This document shows, in pieces, positions 8,890 to 19,219 of a DNA stretch of 49,511 nt. How positions within the stretch are numbered: the stretch's first letter is position 1; each line of letters starts with the position of its first letter. Below the pieces are notes generated by a model. It saw nothing but the letters and a program-made list of their open reading frames with translations, did not search any database and was not told the origin of the DNA. The DNA is from Ignavibacteriae bacterium HGW-Ignavibacteriae-2 (GTDB taxonomy: Bacteria > Bacteroidota > Ignavibacteria > Ignavibacteriales > Melioribacteraceae), in assembly GCA_002839805.1 (NCBI GenBank), contig PGYT01000023.1:1-49511 (forward strand), read 5' to 3'. A program made the translations under genes and the position numbers.

Positions 8890-10320
8890 ATGACAAAAAA
8901 AATCATATTCATTTATTCTCTTGTGGTTTTTCTTACAAGCGTAAGCACAGATGCCCAAGTGTTTAGAACTTATTTTTCTTCCATTTCAATCGACAATAAA
9001 AAGATTGCAGATACTGGTATAACGGAAGTTAAAATAAATTCAGCCGCGTCTTTAACTTTCAACTTCACCAATGATTTCGATGATTCAACGGACAAAACAA
9101 TCTATTATGTGATTCATTTAAATGATAGAGTAATTTCAAAAAATTATAAATCGGAATCTTATACTTTTAACAGTCTGGCGGAGGGAGATTATATATTTAG
9201 CGTTCAGGCATTTAATGGTAATAAACAGGAATCTGTTCCTGTTGTTAAATTGTTTTCAGTTACAAAACCATTAACTCCTAAGCAGAATTCAAAAGATTTA
9301 ATTATTCAATTAAGTTTCCTCGAAATAATTCTGACGATATTCTCCATTCTCATTTTGCTCACTATTTTTATTATTTCGAGAAAAAATAAATCAAAAAAAA
9401 CTAAAAAAGCTAAGCCGTCATTAGCTGATGATGTCTTCGACGAAATTTCAGAATTGCGTGAATCAAATAAGAATCTTAAAAGTAGTTATAAGTTGTTTGA
9501 AGAAGAGAATAAAAAATTAAATAAAATAATTTCAGGACTAAATAAGTCCATAGTTCTATTGGAGGACGCAAATGTAAATCTTATTGAACAAAAGGAAGCT
9601 TTGTTCGAAAAGAAAATTAAATTGGAAGAATTACAAAAACAAAAAGATGAACTTATAGCTATAAAATTTCACGATATAAAAAATCCTGCAAGCGCTATAA
9701 AGGGACTGATTGAGCTTTTAGAGTCTTATGATTTAACAGCTACGGAACAACAGGAAATTATGGAATCACTTGTAGCCTCCTCTTCAAGCATAATTGATCT
9801 TGTTCAGGAAATGTCAGTTTCATTCGCTAAAAAATCCTACGATGAAGAATATATAATGAAACTCTCTTTTTTACAGGAAGTTGTAAAGTCAGTAATGTCA
9901 ATAAATTCGGCATATGCGAAGAAAAAACAAATCCGTTTGTTAAACAATACCTCGGTATCAATACCACAATTTTATTTCGATCCGCCCAAGTTAAAGGAAG
10001 CTATAGACAACCTTGTAAACAACGCCATAAAATATTCTTTACCGAATACAGACGTTACAATCAGATCTTTTTTAACCGAAACAAAAGTGGTTGTTGAAGT
10101 TAAAGACAATGGTGTAGGTATTCCTCAAGATGAAATAAGCATGCTGTTTAAGAAAGGGGCAATGTTGTCGCCCAAACCTACCGGTGGAGAACAGAGCAGT
10201 GGATTAGGTTTATGGATAGTTAAAAAAATTATTGAAGGACATGGCGGAACCATTAAAGTAGAAAGCCGCCAGGGAGTTGGAAGTAAATTTACTTTTGAAT
10301 TACCATTTAAAAAAGATTAA
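8890..10320 (+). CDS. Membrane sensor histidine kinase
   Basis: Two-component sensor of 476 aa. Residues 1-22 form a signal peptide, and 23-138 are an extracytoplasmic beta-rich sensor region resembling the Y_Y_Y/Ig-like domain of hybrid sensors. One transmembrane helix spans about 142-163. A long coiled coil (about 185-255) leads into the dimerisation domain with phospho-acceptor His261 in 'FHDIKNPASAI'. The ATPase domain has the N box 'NLVNNAIKYS' (374-383), G1 'DNGVGIP' (406-412) and G2 'GLGLWIVKK' (438-446). All catalytic boxes are intact. No response regulator is adjacent, so it is an orphan kinase. A strong terminator follows. Confidence 0.9.
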   Translation: MTKKIIFIYSLVVFLTSVSTDAQVFRTYFSSISIDNKKIADTGITEVKINSAASLTFNFTNDFDDSTDKTIYYVIHLNDRVISKNYKSESYTFNSLAEGDYIFSVQAFNGNKQESVPVVKLFSVTKPLTPKQNSKDLIIQLSFLEIILTIFSILILLTIFIISRKNKSKKTKKAKPSLADDVFDEISELRESNKNLKSSYKLFEEENKKLNKIISGLNKSIVLLEDANVNLIEQKEALFEKKIKLEELQKQKDELIAIKFHDIKNPASAIKGLIELLESYDLTATEQQEIMESLVASSSSIIDLVQEMSVSFAKKSYDEEYIMKLSFLQEVVKSVMSINSAYAKKKQIRLLNNTSVSIPQFYFDPPKLKEAIDNLVNNAIKYSLPNTDVTIRSFLTETKVVVEVKDNGVGIPQDEISMLFKKGAMLSPKPTGGEQSSGLGLWIVKKIIEGHGGTIKVESRQGVGSKFTFELPFKKD

Positions 10321-10333
10321 ACTTATTTCTGTT

Positions 10334-10363
10334 AATCCGGTTCGATAGTGAACCGGATTTCTG
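10334..10363 (+). terminator. Rho-independent terminator after the histidine kinase
   Basis: Perfect 10-bp stem AATCCGGTTC (10334-10343) / GAACCGGATT (10350-10359) with loop GATAGT, followed by a short T-rich TTCTGT. It lies 14 bp past the kinase stop codon. Confidence 0.78.
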
Positions 10364-10458
10364 TATAAATAAGTTCAAAACAATTACCGCGCATTTGTAG
10401 AAACTTATCTGTATTCATTAACAACTTCAATTATGATCGGCAATAATGTTAAGTTGAA

Positions 10459-11697
10459 TTAATTATCCTCTAAAACTGATTCGTAAAAATTAAATACCGT
10501 TTCATCTACCCAATCATAAAAATTTTTCGCTTCTTGTTTCGGAATATGTCCTAATAATCTCCACTCTTTCATTCTTTTTTGTGATTCACGAATTATGCTG
10601 TTTTCCATTGGATTTAGTTTTTTTAATATTCCGGTTCCTTCTTCATTTACTACAAAAGGCAGATTCAAATATTTGTTCCCGGAGCCGCGTTTAATTGGAA
10701 AACATTTGTTTTTAAGCCGCAGAGAATAGTCACACAAGGGTGCTATTCCACTCTCGTTTTCAGTTAAACAGGCGGGTAAGTTTTTGCCCGTTTCTACCCA
10801 AGTTGGAATTGCTACGGAACATAATTGAAATCCAAGTATAGTCCAAACTGTTGAAAGCTTTGGTGATTCCCCTTTTTTTACACCTTGAACTAAAATCGTT
10901 GAAACAGAAGAATTTCGCACAATAAAATCTTCAAATGGATAAAATTTTGTCTCTTTTTCGCTTACTTTTTGTTCACTTAAATTGATTCCTGTAAGAGAGT
11001 TTTTTAAACATCTGCTAACGTCCTGAAGGATAAATTTATACGATAAATTATTTTCAGCTTCGGCGTTATAAAATAGTTGTTCAGCTGTAAGATATCGTAT
11101 ATATCCATACCCTTCATCCGGGGCGCCTGAAAACGAAAAATTTGTTCTAATCAGATATCCGAATGGTGCGGTAATAGGATCATTTGCGTCGAACTTTTTA
11201 TAGGAGAAATTATCACACTCAAAATATGCGCAACCTCCGGCCGCATCAATAACACCGAAATTTGCTTCGACCCCCAAAGGTTTGGGCAGTTCCATTAACA
11301 ATTGTTCAAATTCATCAATATTAGCACATTTCTGTAAAGCCAGCTTCATTAAAAAACCTTCTTTATCCATCTCCTTCGTGGTATCGTTTTCAGGTTTAAG
11401 ATTATAAGAAGCCGAATTCATAATTGCGAAACCCGCTTCGTTGCAGCCACCCCATACTTCATCACCATTTTTATCAACACTATTAACTAATCCTATATAT
11501 GGATATTTTCCATCTTCAAAATACATAAGTTTATTCTGCTCAAAAGAAGCGTCGCGGTGTTTTACAAGAATTGGCCTTCCATCATTTGTAAATTTTCCCG
11601 AGATAATTGCCGTTGTGCATGAAAATATATTTACTGTCTGAAAAAAAAATGCGGTTGCTAAAAGATACGATATTATCTTAATATTCATTTTTTCCAA
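10459..11697 (-). CDS. Exported Ntn-hydrolase-like protein (peptidase C45/C59-type)
   Basis: Predicted N-terminal-nucleophile hydrolase acting outside the cytoplasm. A hydrophobic leader ends at 'NIFS', followed directly by Cys27 in 'CTTAIISGKFTNDGRPILVKH', then 'RDASF'. This is the arrangement expected when signal cleavage exposes a catalytic Cys, as in C45 (acyl-CoA:6-APA acyltransferase-like), C59 or C69 hydrolases. 'GGCNEAGFAIMNSAS' and 'NFGVIDAAGGCAYFE' are further Ntn-fold landmarks. Either Met1 or Met4 could be the start. Substrates in these families are amide bonds of small peptides, penicillins or acyl-amines. The exact one here is unknown. It is transcribed away from the putative origin. 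Confidence 0.75.
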   Translation of the reverse strand: MEKMNIKIISYLLATAFFFQTVNIFSCTTAIISGKFTNDGRPILVKHRDASFEQNKLMYFEDGKYPYIGLVNSVDKNGDEVWGGCNEAGFAIMNSASYNLKPENDTTKEMDKEGFLMKLALQKCANIDEFEQLLMELPKPLGVEANFGVIDAAGGCAYFECDNFSYKKFDANDPITAPFGYLIRTNFSFSGAPDEGYGYIRYLTAEQLFYNAEAENNLSYKFILQDVSRCLKNSLTGINLSEQKVSEKETKFYPFEDFIVRNSSVSTILVQGVKKGESPKLSTVWTILGFQLCSVAIPTWVETGKNLPACLTENESGIAPLCDYSLRLKNKCFPIKRGSGNKYLNLPFVVNEEGTGILKKLNPMENSIIRESQKRMKEWRLLGHIPKQEAKNFYDWVDETVFNFYESVLEDN

Positions 11698-11799
11698 TTA
11701 TTTTTGTTGTATTTGTTTTAAAATTACAAAAACAATACTATCAGACAAAAGAAATCCGAAAAAAACAGTCTAAAAACAAATTATTTTTAATAAAAATAG

Positions 11800-11970
11800 T
11801 GTTAATAACCTTCATTTTTATGTTGATAACTATTGTTTATTGTGTGGATAAAACCAGAGTTACCAACCCACTGTTAATAAAAACATGTTGTTCAAATGTT
11901 ATACACATGCTTTAAGTAGTAATTATTCCTTTAAGTTAAGTTGATAAAACAACTTAAAAAGTTATCAACA
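11800..11970. promoter_or_regulatory. DnaA-box cluster
   Basis: 9-mers matching or close to TTATNCACA are: a perfect TTATCCACA on the minus strand at 11843-11851; TTATACACA on plus at 11899-11907; TTATCAACA on minus at 11821-11829 and on plus at 11962-11970; TTATCAACT on minus at 11939-11947. Two weaker TTATTAACA sites lie on minus at 11800-11808 and 11872-11880. The pair at 11939-11947 and 11962-11970 faces inward with 14 bp between. Several boxes within 170 bp is far above casual occurrence even in AT-rich DNA. Confidence 0.78.
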
Positions 11971-11984
11971 AATTAACACTGTTA

Positions 11985-12062
11985 TTAATACTATTAAGTT
12001 TTAAAAAGAATATAAAATATTATTATTAATAATGGTGTGTGTTTACATCCATAAGCTATTAT
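11985..12062. other. AT-rich candidate DNA unwinding element
   Basis: The tract from about 11985 to 12031 is nearly free of G and C, including ATATAAAATATTATTATTAA. It lies directly after the last DnaA box and before dnaN, the position expected of a duplex unwinding element. The assignment rests on composition and position only. Confidence 0.5.
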
Positions 12063-12133
12063 AAATTATGGAAATACAGTCCAATTTTTGATATATTACT
12101 TTGTTAAAAAAAAATAATTTTTCGGAGTAATTC

Positions 12134-13264
12134 ATGGAATTTAAAGTTAATAGTAAAGAGCTCGAAAAACTGCTCACTAAAATTATTCCGGCAGTTCCTA
12201 CAAGAACTCCAATGCCTATTCTCGAAAACTTTTTATTCGAAATTAAAGATGGTTTGTTAACTATTTATGCTACCGATCTGGAAATTTCTTTAAAATCTTC
12301 AATAAATATTGTTACTGAAGACAACATTAGCATTGTAATTCCGGCTAAACTTCTTTATGACGTATTAAGATCTTTAGGAGATACTACTGTTCATTTTGAC
12401 ATCGCCGGTAACGGTAAATTAAATTTAACAACAGACAATGGTCAATATTCTCTAAGCTATTTGGGAGCGGATGAATTTCCCGAAATACCTTCTTTTCCGG
12501 AAGAAAACGAAAGCGATGATTTAGCTGAAATCTCTATCAACGGAATGGATCTTAAAGAAGCTCTTGATAAAACTTCTTTCGCTATGAGCAAAGAAGAAAT
12601 GAGACCCGCAATGATGGGAACTTTATTGGAATTCAGGGAAGAAGGCTTAAGATTTGTTGCGACGGACGGACATCGGTTGGTTAATTTATTAAATAAAAAA
12701 ATTGTTACTGGTTTAGATAACCAGTATATAGTTCCCGAAAAAGCTATATCTGTACTTCAAAAAGTACTTGACGAAAAAGATGTAAAATTATATATGACTA
12801 AAACTCATATCTCTTTTAGACTTAGTGATATCGAATTGATTACACGTTTGATTGGTCAAAAATATCCTGATTACAAAAGTGTAATTCCTTTGGAAAATGA
12901 GTTCGATCTTAAATTAGAGACAAAAGAACTGCATAACGCTATTAAACGAATGATGTTGTTTTCAACTTCAAATACAAGAAGAGTTAAATTTTCAATCAAA
13001 GAAAATAATCTTGAAATTTCAGCTGAAGACCTTGATATAGGAGCTTCAGGTCGCGAAAATATTATGTGTAAATATTCGGGGGATGCAATTGATATTGGTT
13101 TTAACTCCGCATATGTGCATGATATTCTAGCTCATTTGAATGAAGAAAAAGAGATAATATTTAAGTTACATTCTTCGACAAAAGCTGTAGTAATAGTCCC
13201 TAGTGTAAGTAAAGAAAATGAAGAACTGATGATGCTTATAATGCCGGTTCGATTGAATAATTAG
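12134..13264 (+). CDS. dnaN: DNA polymerase III beta subunit (sliding clamp)
   Basis: Ring-shaped processivity clamp that tethers the replicative polymerase to DNA. The 376 aa divide into three clamp domains of about 120 residues each. The start has 'MEFKVNSKELEKLLTKIIPAVP' with 'RTPMPILENFLFEI', the middle has 'ATDGHRLVNL', and the end has 'MLIMPVRLNN', the typical C-terminal MPVR-type clamp ending. An SD-like GGAG at 12124-12127 sits 6 nt before the ATG region. recF begins 1 bp after its stop, so the two are one transcript. Placement next to the origin is standard. Confidence 0.97.
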   Translation: MEFKVNSKELEKLLTKIIPAVPTRTPMPILENFLFEIKDGLLTIYATDLEISLKSSINIVTEDNISIVIPAKLLYDVLRSLGDTTVHFDIAGNGKLNLTTDNGQYSLSYLGADEFPEIPSFPEENESDDLAEISINGMDLKEALDKTSFAMSKEEMRPAMMGTLLEFREEGLRFVATDGHRLVNLLNKKIVTGLDNQYIVPEKAISVLQKVLDEKDVKLYMTKTHISFRLSDIELITRLIGQKYPDYKSVIPLENEFDLKLETKELHNAIKRMMLFSTSNTRRVKFSIKENNLEISAEDLDIGASGRENIMCKYSGDAIDIGFNSAYVHDILAHLNEEKEIIFKLHSSTKAVVIVPSVSKENEELMMLIMPVRLNN

Positions 13265-13265
13265 T

Positions 13266-14384
13266 ATGATTTTAAGATCCCTAGGTTTACGAAATTTTAG
13301 ATTACACAAACAAACTAATCTAGAGTTTTCGGAAAATCTGAACTATATAATTGGAGGAAACGGGCAGGGGAAAACCACAATATTAGAGGCTATTTATTAT
13401 TTGTGTACTACCAAAAGTCTTAATCAATGCCTGGATGCCGAAGTTGTAAATTTTAATGAGACGTTTTTTGAAGTGACAGGCCAGTTTAGAGATTTAGCGG
13501 ATAATAGAACGGGTATCTATTACAATACAGATAATAATAAAAAATCTATTTTTATTGATGATAAACAAATTTACCGAGCGTCTGCAGTTATAGGTAAATT
13601 TCCTGTTGTTACTCTTATCCAATCTGATCATGCTATTACCCAGGGAGCTCCGGCGGAAAGACGAAAATTTGTTGATTCAATTATTTCACAAGCCAGCGAA
13701 ACTTATCTTAATTTCCTGTTAGATTATAATAAAATATTAAGACAAAGGTCGGCGCTTTTAAGTAAGATAAAAGAAACTAATGATAAATCACTTTATGGAC
13801 AATTGGAAGCTTGGACTATAACACTTGTCAAAACCGGATCGGAGTTGGTGAGACACAGGATGAAGTTTGTTAAAAGTTTTAATGAATATGTAGCCGAGGC
13901 GTATCAGAAAATAATGGAAGATTTTGAGGTACCCTTTATAAATTATTCTTTCCTCGGGGAAATGGATGAAAATTTGATAGAAGATAGATTTAATGAAGAA
14001 TTGATGAATTTACAGTCAGATGAACTTTTAAGATCAAAAAATTTGGTTGGACCACACAGAGATGATTTTTGTTTCTCTGTTAACGGATACGAGTTACGTA
14101 AATATGGATCGCAAGGCCAGCATAAAACATTTCAAATAGCTCTAAGATTCGGTCAATTTTTTTACATGAAAGACACATTAGGAAGAACCCCTATATTCCT
14201 TATGGATGATGTTTTTGGAGAACTTGATACTTACCGAGCTAATAAAATTAGTTTATATCTTAAAGAAATTGGACAAGCGTTTATAACGATGACAGATTTT
14301 TCAAAATTGGAAAACATTAACGTCAGTAGAAATGATTTTGTGCTGACTGTAAAAAACGGTGGAGTTATTAGTGCCGAAAAGTAA
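13266..14384 (+). CDS. recF: DNA replication/repair protein RecF
   Basis: SMC-like ATPase that helps load RecA at single-strand gaps with RecO and RecR. Walker A 'GGNGQGKTT' is at residues 30-38, the ABC-type signature region 'GSQGQHKTFQIALR' at about 281-294, and Walker B 'PIFLMDDVFGELD' at about 312-324. The length of 372 aa is normal. It follows dnaN with a 1-bp gap, and its 3' end overlaps the start of the DUF721 gene, which shows tight translational coupling in a dnaN-recF-DUF721 operon. Confidence 0.96.
   Translation: MILRSLGLRNFRLHKQTNLEFSENLNYIIGGNGQGKTTILEAIYYLCTTKSLNQCLDAEVVNFNETFFEVTGQFRDLADNRTGIYYNTDNNKKSIFIDDKQIYRASAVIGKFPVVTLIQSDHAITQGAPAERRKFVDSIISQASETYLNFLLDYNKILRQRSALLSKIKETNDKSLYGQLEAWTITLVKTGSELVRHRMKFVKSFNEYVAEAYQKIMEDFEVPFINYSFLGEMDENLIEDRFNEELMNLQSDELLRSKNLVGPHRDDFCFSVNGYELRKYGSQGQHKTFQIALRFGQFFYMKDTLGRTPIFLMDDVFGELDTYRANKISLYLKEIGQAFITMTDFSKLENINVSRNDFVLTVKNGGVISAEK
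14361..14364 (+). promoter_or_regulatory. Shine-Dalgarno that selects the DUF721 start
   Basis: GGAG inside the end of recF, 6 nt before a GTG at 14371. An earlier in-frame GTG at 14359 would overlap this site and has no comparable upstream purine motif, so 14371 is the better start for the DUF721 gene. Confidence 0.5.
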
Positions 14385-14658
14385 TTTTAAAAAAGTTAGC
14401 GATATTATTGAAACTGACAAAGCATTCGATAAAATAAGAAAGAAAGCTAAAGAATTTGATATAGTAGAAAAATTCAAAGAAATTTTTCCTGATTTAGGAA
14501 AAATTGCAGAAGCAAAAAAAATTGAGAAAGAAATTTTATTTCTACGCGTAGAAAACTCGGTTTGGAGAAGCGAATTAAATTTTAAACAAGCTATAATAGT
14601 TGAAAAAATAAATTTACATTTTAAAGAAAAAGTAGTTAAAGCGATAAAATTTTTATAA
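14371..14658 (+). CDS. DUF721 (DciA-like) protein
   Basis: Small protein of 95 aa (99 aa if the GTG at 14359 is used) beginning 'MPKSNFKKVSDII'. The core has 'KEIFPDLGKIAEAKKIEKEILFLR' split across two helices/strands, and 'VENSVWRSELNFKQAII' matches the DUF721 family landmark 'V.n..W..EL...'. Family members include DciA, which assists loading of the replicative helicase in bacteria lacking DnaC/DnaI. Position between recF and gyrB, overlapping recF by 14 bp, fits a replication role. The DciA function is inferred from the family and context, since this short form consists mainly of the KH-like domain. Confidence 0.82.
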   Translation: MPKSNFKKVSDIIETDKAFDKIRKKAKEFDIVEKFKEIFPDLGKIAEAKKIEKEILFLRVENSVWRSELNFKQAIIVEKINLHFKEKVVKAIKFL

Positions 14659-16641
<1,983 letters not shown>

Positions 16642-16693
16642 AAAGTTACACTTATTTATTTAATAAAGTTTTGAACTAAAAAACAGAGTAAAA

Positions 16694-19144
16694 ATGGCAA
16701 CAATTTTTGAAAAAATATTACCGGTATCATTAGAAGATGAGATGAAATCCTCCTATATCGATTACGCTATGTCAGTTATTGTAGCACGTGCACTTCCTGA
16801 TGTAAGAGATGGATTAAAACCGGTACACAGACGAGTATTATATGGAATGCATGAACTGGGACTTGGACATAATAAAACTTATAAAAAATCCGCGAGAATA
16901 GTTGGTGAAGTTTTAGGTAAATATCATCCTCATGGTGACACTGCAGTATATGATTCTATGGTAAGAATGGTTCAGGAATTTTCCTTAAGATACCCGCTAG
17001 TGGAAGGGCAGGGTAATTTCGGCTCGGTTGATGGTGACGGCGCTGCGGCTATGCGTTATACAGAAGCTAAAATGGCGCGTATAACCGAAGAAATGCTTCG
17101 GGATCTTGATAAAAACACAGTCAATTTTACATCTAACTTCGATGATAGTTTACAAGAACCAACAGTTATGCCTGCTTATCTACCGAACTTATTGATAAAC
17201 GGTTCGAGCGGTATTGCCGTTGGCATGGCAACTAACATTCCGCCGCATAACATCAATGAGGTAATTGATGGAATTCAAGCTCTGATTGATACCCCGACAC
17301 TTACTTCCGAGGATTTAATTAAATATGTAAAAGCACCCGACTTTCCCACCGCCGGTATTATTTATGGTTACGAAGGCGTAAGAGAAGCTTATACAACGGG
17401 CAGAGGCCGCATTATAGTTAGAGCCAAAGCTAATATTGAAATGCACAAAAACGATAGAGAAACTATTGTTATAACAGAACTTCCATATCAGGTAAATAAA
17501 GCAAACTTGATTGAAAAAATAGCCGATCTTGTTCGTGAAGGTAAATTGGAAGGCATAACAAACATAAGAGACGAATCAGACCGTGATGGAATGCGAGTTG
17601 TTATTGAAATGAAACGCGACGCTCAACCAGCGGTAATTTTAAATCAGTTGTTCAAACACACCCAGATGCAAACTACGTTCGGCGTAATAATGCTCGCTTT
17701 GGTAAACGGCATCCCCAAAGTGCTTACTCTTAAAGAAGTTATGCAGCATTTTATAAATCACCGAATGGAAGTTCTTATAAGAAGAACTAAATACGAACTT
17801 GAAGCGGCCGAAAGAAGAGCCCATATATTAGAAGGTTATATTATTGCTCTCGACAATATCGATCAGGTAATTGAAACGATTAAAAAATCGCCTGACGTTG
17901 AAACCGCGAAACAAAATTTAATGAAGAAGTTTAAGCTTTCGGAAATTCAAGCCAAAGCAATTCTGGATATGCGTCTTCAAAGACTAACAGGACTTGAAAG
18001 AAAGAAAATCGAAGATGAATATAAAGAAGTAATTAAATTGATTCAAAAACTCCAGGGTATTCTGGATAATGAAAGCAGAAGATATAGAATAATTAAAGAA
18101 GAACTATTGATTATAAAAGAGAAATACGGCGACGAAAGAAGAACGGAAATTATTTACGATTATAAAGAATTTTCTTTAGAGGATATAATAGCTGAAGAAG
18201 ATGTTGTCGTTACAATTTCACACGGTGGCTTCATAAAAAGATTTCCCGTAAGCGGCTATAGACGTCAGGCACGTGGCGGAAAAGGAGTAACTGGTGCAGG
18301 AACAAAAGAGGAAGATTTTATTGAACACATGTTTATAGCTTCCACACACCATTACATTTTAATATTTACCGATCAGGGTAAATGTTACTGGCTTAAAGTA
18401 CATGAATTACCCGAAGGAGGCCGAGCTACCAGAGGACGCTCTATTCTTAACCTTATAGAGAAAGAAAAGAATGAGTCTATAACGGCCTTTGTTACTGTAA
18501 AAGAATTCAGCGACGATAAATCTCTTTTGATGGTAACTAAAAACGGAACAGCCAAAAAAACACTTCTTTCGGCCTATTCTAACGTAAGACGCGGTGGAAT
18601 TAATGCTATAAATCTTGTGGAAGGTGATACTTTAGTCGCTGTAAAAATGACTGAAGGCAATAATGATATTATTATTGGAACACGCAAAGGTATGGCAATC
18701 CGCTTCAACGAAAAAGATGTTCGTGATATGGGAAGAACGTCAACAGGAGTGCGCGGCATAAACCTTTCCAAAGGGGATGTGGTAATAGGATTTATAGTTG
18801 TAAGATCCGGTACAACATTACTTGTAGTTACAGACAAAGGATTCGGGAAAAGAAGTGAAATAGATGATTACAGAATTACTAAACGTGGCGGCAAAGGGAT
18901 TATAACAATTAAAACAGGTGATAAAATAGGTAATCTAATAGCACTTATGGAAGTAAACGATAATGATGAGCTTGTTATTATTACTGAGCAGGCAATGGTA
19001 ATAAGACAGGCAGTAAAAAATCTTCGAGTGATGGGAAGAAACACTCAGGGGGTTCGACTGCTTAAGCTAAACGATGATGACTCGATTGCTGATATTGCAA
19101 GAGTAATTCCAGAAGATCAGGATATAGACGAAAACGATCTTTAA
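16694..19144 (+). CDS. gyrA: DNA gyrase subunit A
   Basis: DNA breakage-reunion subunit of gyrase, 816 aa. The N-terminal '[16 protein letters not shown]' is diagnostic. The active-site tyrosine is Tyr122 in '[10 protein letters not shown]', the same number as in E. coli. The quinolone-determining region reads '[12 protein letters not shown]', with Thr83 and Asp87. Thr at 83 is the wild-type residue in several lineages, so it is not evidence of acquired resistance. The C-terminal beta-pinwheel has the GyrA box 'QARGGKG', which separates it from topoisomerase IV ParC, and an acidic tail. It is last in the dnaN-gyrA run and is followed by a terminator. Confidence 0.97.
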   Translation: MATIFEKILPVSLEDEMKSSYIDYAMSVIVARALPDVRDGLKPVHRRVLYGMHELGLGHNKTYKKSARIVGEVLGKYHPHGDTAVYDSMVRMVQEFSLRYPLVEGQGNFGSVDGDGAAAMRYTEAKMARITEEMLRDLDKNTVNFTSNFDDSLQEPTVMPAYLPNLLINGSSGIAVGMATNIPPHNINEVIDGIQALIDTPTLTSEDLIKYVKAPDFPTAGIIYGYEGVREAYTTGRGRIIVRAKANIEMHKNDRETIVITELPYQVNKANLIEKIADLVREGKLEGITNIRDESDRDGMRVVIEMKRDAQPAVILNQLFKHTQMQTTFGVIMLALVNGIPKVLTLKEVMQHFINHRMEVLIRRTKYELEAAERRAHILEGYIIALDNIDQVIETIKKSPDVETAKQNLMKKFKLSEIQAKAILDMRLQRLTGLERKKIEDEYKEVIKLIQKLQGILDNESRRYRIIKEELLIIKEKYGDERRTEIIYDYKEFSLEDIIAEEDVVVTISHGGFIKRFPVSGYRRQARGGKGVTGAGTKEEDFIEHMFIASTHHYILIFTDQGKCYWLKVHELPEGGRATRGRSILNLIEKEKNESITAFVTVKEFSDDKSLLMVTKNGTAKKTLLSAYSNVRRGGINAINLVEGDTLVAVKMTEGNNDIIIGTRKGMAIRFNEKDVRDMGRTSTGVRGINLSKGDVVIGFIVVRSGTTLLVVTDKGFGKRSEIDDYRITKRGGKGIITIKTGDKIGNLIALMEVNDNDELVIITEQAMVIRQAVKNLRVMGRNTQGVRLLKLNDDDSIADIARVIPEDQDIDENDL

Positions 19145-19149
19145 CATAA

Positions 19150-19182
19150 AAGCCCAACAATACAAGTTGGGCTTTTTCTTTT
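19150..19182 (+). terminator. Rho-independent terminator after gyrA
   Basis: Perfect 9-bp stem AAGCCCAAC (19150-19158) / GTTGGGCTT (19166-19174) with loop AATACAA, followed by TTTCTTTT. It starts 6 bp after the gyrA stop and separates the replication genes from the PLP enzyme. Confidence 0.88.
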
Positions 19183-19219
19183 ATAAAAATAATATTCGGA
19201 ATAAAATCGGGGTTAAATA

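Larger units (their letters stand above)
11698..12133. other. oriC: Putative chromosomal replication origin (oriC)
   Basis: A 436-bp non-coding, very AT-rich region between divergent genes, immediately upstream of dnaN-recF-gyrB-gyrA. It has a cluster of DnaA-box-like 9-mers in both orientations (described separately) followed by an almost GC-free tract. Location beside dnaN and gyrase genes, box clustering and an AT-rich tract together are the standard signs of a bacterial origin. The usual neighbour dnaA is missing. The same region must also carry promoters for dnaN and for the Ntn-hydrolase gene. Confidence 0.78.

Noticed and set aside
16694-19144. Thr83 in GyrA as a quinolone-resistance mutation
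   Set aside because: Thr is the natural residue at this position in several bacterial groups. Without a susceptible relative, resistance cannot be claimed.
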